This document shows positions 59,001 to 64,000 of a stretch of 64,000 nucleotides of DNA, piece by piece. The position numbers were made by a program, and so were the translations under genes. This DNA is from Cylindrobasidium torrendii FP15055 ss-10 (lineage: Eukaryota > Basidiomycota > Agaricomycetes > Agaricales > Physalacriaceae), in assembly GCA_000934385.1 (NCBI GenBank), contig KN880515.1:31219-95218 (forward strand), given 5' to 3'. Under the pieces are notes generated by a model that saw only the letters and a list, made by a program, of their open reading frames with translations, was not told the DNA's origin and did no database searches. Position 1 is the stretch's first letter, and every line of letters starts with the position of its first letter.

Positions 59001-62000
59001 AATTTGAGAAGAACGTCGGGAGAAAGGCAGCCGTGACATTCAACTCAGCCATTGCATTAGCGCTTGCTGTCCGTAACGTCAGCAACGGAAATTCAAGACA
59101 AGCAAGAGAGGTCTTCGGCAGTACAGGTGTCACTTCGCTTTTGTCACCATTCTTCAAGGTAAGAAGAAGGTTACCTTGCAACCGAACCTGCATCGTACTC
59201 ATGTTGGGTCAGGATGCTTTGGTAGATGCGGATCCTACGTTGCGTACAGCTACTAGCGAGATCATTGGGCGCCTGGCTAGCTTGGGAGGAACCAACTTCT
59301 TGACTAGTCAAATCAAGCAGCTCGTGGACCAGGTTGTGCACAACCGTGACCCCTCTGCGCGCGCTGGATGCGCATTGGCATTCGGATCGATATACACTCA
59401 TGTTGGTGGCATGGCTGCCGGGCCACTGCTCAAGACCACAGTCAACGTGCTCATGTCGCTGAGCAACGATGAACACCCAGTCGTACACTACTGGGCCCTC
59501 AACGCGCTCGCTCGAGTCATCAATGCGGCGAGCTTAGGTTATGCGGGTTATGTCTCCGGTACCCTTGGAATGTTGCTCAAGATATACTCGATGGGGTCGC
59601 ACGAACCCGAGGGTGGACCGTTGCTTAATGCCAACCTCAGCGGGGACTATCCTGCATACCCAGTGGTGTGCCAAATCATCGATGCGGTCATCAACGTCCT
59701 AGGCCCGGATATCCAAGAGTCGACGAAGACAAGGGGACTTGTGCTGAATCTTGTCAGAGAGTTCTCGCTAGAGGTTGACGAGGCCGTGAGGGTGGAAGCG
59801 ATCAAATGCATCCAGCATTTCCTGATGTTTGCGCCGGAATATGTGGACATCGATGATCTGGTACGGCAGTTCCGTGGACACCTTGGAAGTTCGAGGAGGA
59901 GTCTGAAGGTGGCGAGCATCAATGCGCTGTACCAACTCGTGCAGAAAGACGCTTTAGTTATGTCAAAGTTGGGAGGGGATGCCCTTGTGGAAAATCTTTT
60001 TAGCATGTTGGATGATGATGCGAGTATCGAGGGTGTGCGGAGTGTTATCGAGAGCTGGCTTGGGCAGACAGTGGTGTACAACCCATCGGCATGGATAGAT
60101 CTCTGTCAGCGTATCATGTCAAAGACAACGGCGAGCCAGCAAACGGCGGATGCAGCAGCAGGTGCCAGAGGAGCAGATGACGAAGGTGAATCGCTAAGCT
60201 CGGGGATGAACCAGGGTGGTGGTGGCCTGTCGACATCAAGATGGAGAACGCAGTTATTTGCGCTACAGTGTTTGCATCAAATTTGCACTCTGGTGGCAAA
60301 CAGTGGCAGGAGGGAACACCTGGATGTCTCTTTTGCGAAGCAGCAATGCATCCCTGTGAATGGGTTGTTGGCGTCCCGTGTGCCCGACCTCATCAAGATG
60401 GCGTTTACGGCGTCGACAGCGTATGTAACAGAGATCAGGCTGGAAGGTCTCGTAGTGCTACAAGACGTTATTAAGGTCGGATGTCGATGGTTGTGAACGG
60501 GCCCGAGAGTTGATGTGATTTCCAGATATTCGCGACTTCGCCGGATCCTGCTTTCGATGACATGCTACTACTTGAGCAGCACCAAGCGCCAATTACTGCA
60601 GCGCTCACCCCTGCGTTTTCTGTTGATTCAACTCCAGAGATACTGGCTTCGGCAGTGCAGGCTTGCGCGGTCTTTGTTGGGTGTGGTGTCGTGAAGGATG
60701 TAGGGCGGATGGGTCGCATCCTTAAGCTGTTGACCACGGCTCTGGAGCAGTCGAAGGGTCCGTCATTTCACTTAGCATGCAAGACGATTACTGACATTCC
60801 CCATAGATTCAGGCGCCCTGAAACTTGGCGAGACAGGCGAGCTGAGTCCAAACGCTTCAGCGATGCTCCGAATCGCGACAGTGTCCGCCTGGGCCGAGCT
60901 CGAGGTGGACAGCTTGAGGCAGGGCTATCTCAAGAAAGTCGTTGAGCCATTCCGCTCAAGCCTTGCGACTCTCTGGATCTCTTCCCTTCGGGACTATGCA
61001 AGCATTCGCTCAGATTCGGAGTCTATTAACGACACGTCCTCTGTGGCACTAGACTCGACGTATTCCAGCCTTGGAAAAGAGGTCCTCTTGCCGGTATGCG
61101 CTTCTCTCCTTGTTTGTTTCATCCCATGCTGACCGAGCTGAAGTACTATGTGAAATCCTGGTCCATCATTCTGCAAGCTGTTGCTTCTGCGATGGCTGGA
61201 AATGACCCGTACATTCTCGCCGCTATGAATGGACAAGACGATGGTAAACTCGTCACCATGAATGGGGCGGCCTCCAAAGAACCTGTTCTCTTCTTCTTTG
61301 TGGTATATGGTTTGGTGTACGAGGCGCTCGCTTCCGCTACCGACAGTTCAGCGGTACCAGCGCAGCACCAACGCTCGGTCATCGGGTCACTTCTAGCGCT
61401 CAAGAGCCTGGTGAGGCCAGAATATGCGGGGAAGGCAATTATGGAGCCCTCGATATACGACGAGTTCATTTCCGTGTGCTACAGGTTGGCCATGACTGAG
61501 ACTGCGATTGTGCAGACACATCTGGTCGATGTCATGACTGTCTTCGCAACTACCCAGGATAGTCCAAGCGCTGCGGCGGATACGACGACGATGTCACCAA
61601 CATCCCCTCGAGCGCACTGTTTGAGGATTTGCTCTTATCTTCTCAAACATTCTACGTCGGCGGCGAGGGGACCTACTATTCGTACGTTGGATGCAATAGG
61701 AATGAACCCGTGCTAATATATTGTTGCAGTGGGCGACGTGAATCAGCGCCTGAAGATGATTGGGGCATGCTTTTCTGCATATGCAAACATTGCTGCCTCT
61801 GTCAATACCTCTCAGCGCGAGGATATCCGCGGCGTTGGAGTCCTTTTGTACAGTGGTATGTGCGCAGTGTTGTGCTATTGTGTTTTTGCTAATCGTTCGA
61901 CCAGACATGCTCAAAGACGAGTCTTCGGAGATTGACCTTGTCGGACCGACACTGCCATCGTTAAAGGCGCTTCTGGATCTTCCTATTTCTACCACGCGGG

Positions 62001-62824
62001 ATTCCAAGGAGCGCTATGGACGGGCTGTTCATGCACTCATCTCGGCCTGCCTCCTCAACATCGACAGTATGCGCGGGCGGGACGGGGCAATCTCATTGAA
62101 GAAGATCAAGAACAACCTCCTCGCTGCTGTGCTCATCCTCACTACAATTCCGGAGAACGTGAAGATTGGACAGGCTGCTGCAGAGCACTGTTGTTTCTTG
62201 ATTTCACAGAAGTTACTCGACCTCGGCGAAGTAAGCTCTATGATGTCCTTGTCAGAGTAAGTACTAATTATTATGCAGACAACCTTGACCGCAGCACATT
62301 GCTCGAAGACCATTGTGGCTGCTGCAACGACCGGCAACCCTGTTCTGAAGCAATGCGTTCGATTGCTCGTTCCAGCTCTGATTGAATTTATTGCGAAAAC
62401 TGCGCCAATGGTTCACAACGAAACGCTGTCTGAGCAGCATGCTGCTGCCATTGGTGAAGTCTGGAAGGCGTTTGCAACGTTCTTCGGCTTCGTGGCTGAA
62501 GATCACAGTAAGTCGTTTTTGCTCTCTTTGGCTCGCAGTCTCATACTCTATGCAGAGACACGACTGCTCGGTGTCTTGCTTCCCACAATCGCGCTACTCC
62601 TGGCGACTGATCAGCCGAATCCACCACCAGTCACTGTGCAAAGCGTAGCGCAGTTGTTAGCATATGCAAAGGCGGCACCTGTTGCATTCAAGGATGCGAC
62701 TGCAAAGTTGGATGAGGCCACGAGAGAGCTGTTGGAGGGGTCGGTGAGGAGGGCTTTGGGCGGGTCTGCTGTTGCTAGCCAGGCTACTACGGCTAAGCCG
62801 CAGATTTCATTGCGTTCTTTCTGA
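56061..62824 (+). CDS. LAA1: HEAT-repeat protein of the HEATR5/Laa1 family
   Basis: Seventeen exons (56061-56114, 56157-56240, 56286-56509, 56550-56604, 56652-56711, 56758-56913, 56960-57667, 57714-58739, 58787-59158, 59213-60475, 60526-60757, 60807-61093, 61144-61681, 61730-61855, 61905-62230, 62279-62507, 62556-62824) give 2002 residues, the usual size. The protein is a long array of helical HEAT repeats. Typical blocks are NLVGRCLVSLYTRFETRTLF, IFSACFYCVGELMGAFGAN near the start and DPSARAGCALAFGSIYTHVG in the middle. In yeast Laa1 and mammalian HEATR5 these proteins work with the AP-1 clathrin adaptor in traffic between Golgi and endosomes; that role is by family. The intron at 57668-57713 has the donor GCAAGT (a GC-AG intron). 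The end of the first exon could alternatively be 56099. Confidence 0.93.
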
Positions 62825-63581
62825 TCTCGCTGGCAGGATACAAGAGATATTACTTGCCATCTTACTCACATTGTCGTTTACCATCAATAACGTGTAGGTT
62901 TCTATTATGGTCGTATACGAAGCGAAGACTGCAATTTCGGGTGACCTGCAGTCTGTAGGATAGAACCTGGTTTGTGTTGTGCGAACTTTGGTCCTGCTCT
63001 GGTCACCCCTGCGCGGGTACCACAGGGCGGCCGAAGCCGGCCCTAAAGGAAGGAGGATGGCCACACTGGCGCGGGTTGATTGATAGAACTTCTTGGATGG
63101 AATAGATTCAAATTTTCATAACATACATAGTACGTCAATTGGATGGGGTGTGGTTGACGGGGTCAAGGGCGCTGGAGAAAGTAAGATGAAGTTAAGGTGC
63201 TTAATCCCGTCTGGCATTTTGACAGAGCCTACCGGGATGGAGTCAGCATGGATGGCCTGAGTTTGTGATGGGCACACACCAATTCCGGTTTTCGGATGAC
63301 ACTGAAGCATGTGTTGCAACACATGAGTTCGTCTCGGACATATTGGCTATGTCGATAGCCCGCAACTGTAAAAGTATTGGGAGAACTTGAATGCCAGGAG
63401 AGCGTCCGGGTCGTACTTGGTTGTCAATCAGCCTGATTGTGTGTCACTGAGTTGCTAGGCTGAAATTCGCGTATGATGGGGACGGTGTGTGCCCAGTCCA
63501 ACGCCAGAATTTCCATGCGCCAAAACCGTCGCCGCTGAGTTAGGTAGCGGGAGGAGGCTTGATCCTTGCCCGTTTGAGACA
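62825..63581. other. Intergenic, HEATR5/Laa1 3' side
   Basis: About 750 bp. Holds an imperfect GC-rich hairpin at 63024-63044 and otherwise only short open frames. Confidence 0.5.
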
Positions 63582-64000
63582 TTACCGCGCTTGAAACCAT
63601 TGCAAAAAACCGGGTCGGTCGATAAGTCGCGTTGCTGTCGCCGTCGTTGTCGTTGTTGCTGTCGACAGTACATCCTTATGGAAACGACGAGGTTCCCCAC
63701 CCGGGCTTGAATTATTGAAATCCCAACGGGAATTGAGTCGCCTGGGAGCTGACGGGGACATGACGGTGAGAGACGACTGTGCGATCTTCCACGTGTGCTT
63801 GAATGCATTGTAAGGGTCGATACCAAACAGGAAATAACCGGAAAGCTTTGTCACAAATGTCGCCTGTTTGATGGACGCAGTCGCTTTTCCCACCAAGGCA
63901 AGATAAACGGCACGGCTCTCCAGTCGCCCGCGAATTTTAACGGCGTTGAAGTCTTTCGCGACATTCCAAAGCGTCCACAGACCACCCCTGGTGTGATCAA
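63582..64000 (-). CDS. Possible 3' part of a gene leaving the window
   Basis: The minus-strand frame is open from the window edge to TAA at 63582-63584. Near the edge it reads like protein (LWNVAKDFNAVKIRGRLESR, KATASIKQATFVTKLSGYFL, GIDPYNAFKHTWKIAQSSL); after about 63740 it turns into low-complexity Ser/Thr/Ala coding from a GTC/GTT-like triplet run. The true end may lie in an unseen exon. No family recognised; partial by the window edge. Confidence 0.4.
   Translation of the reverse strand, partial: DHTRGGLWTLWNVAKDFNAVKIRGRLESRAVYLALVGKATASIKQATFVTKLSGYFLFGIDPYNAFKHTWKIAQSSLTVMSPSAPRRLNSRWDFNNSSPGGEPRRFHKDVLSTATTTTTATATRLIDRPGFLQWFQAR

Overview
The window is a gene-dense stretch of filamentous-fungal nuclear chromosome. 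Genes are split by many short introns (mostly 45-60 nt) with donors such as GTACGT, GTGCGT or GTATGT, and intergenic gaps are usually under 1 kb. The gene content (DUF4203 membrane protein, basidiomycete-type multi-TM protein, GH16 glucanases, PDR-type ABC exporter, fungal Zn2Cys6 regulators) points to an Agaricomycete. Placement near Ceratobasidiaceae/Rhizoctonia is a guess from overall look, not shown here. No rRNA, tRNA, CRISPR array or intact transposon was recognised. All exon joins were made by hand from splice signals, phase and comparison with paralogues or known families; nearly all close to an exact multiple of three.

Layout. 0-7 kb: end of a membrane protein, two secreted alpha/beta-hydrolase paralogues (949-2167 and 5510-6708, minus strand) bracketing a sucrase/ferredoxin-like Fe-S protein and a small secreted protein. 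7-18 kb: a small unknown protein, a DUF4203 membrane protein, an acidic unknown protein, TFIIE-alpha, an 82-residue membrane protein and a MYND-finger protein. 18-24 kb: an MFS drug-type exporter followed by two tandem GH16 glucanase-like genes. 25-28 kb: a large Pro-rich nuclear-type protein. 28-41 kb: Zn2Cys6 regulator TF1, chaperonin subunit CCT8, a 24-exon PDR-type ABC exporter and a UBC4/5-type E2. 41-54 kb: a DUF1776/SDR protein, a seven-TM-type protein, a different Zn2Cys6 regulator, a poorly resolved minus-strand gene, and TF2, a full-length paralogue of TF1. 54-64 kb: signal peptidase subunit SPC2, a fragmentary candidate gene, a 2002-residue HEAT-repeat protein of the HEATR5/Laa1 family and the possible end of another gene.

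How they fit together. Most genes are housekeeping (transcription, chaperonin, ubiquitin, secretion, vesicle traffic). The accessory content is secreted enzymes in duplicated pairs and an export/regulation group (PDR exporter next to TF1, with two more Zn2Cys6 regulators within 20 kb). Joint regulation of that group is inference only.

The most unusual direct observation is a 6-nt micro-exon that splits the zinc-cluster codon in both TF1 and TF2. No undescribed multi-gene system could be supported.
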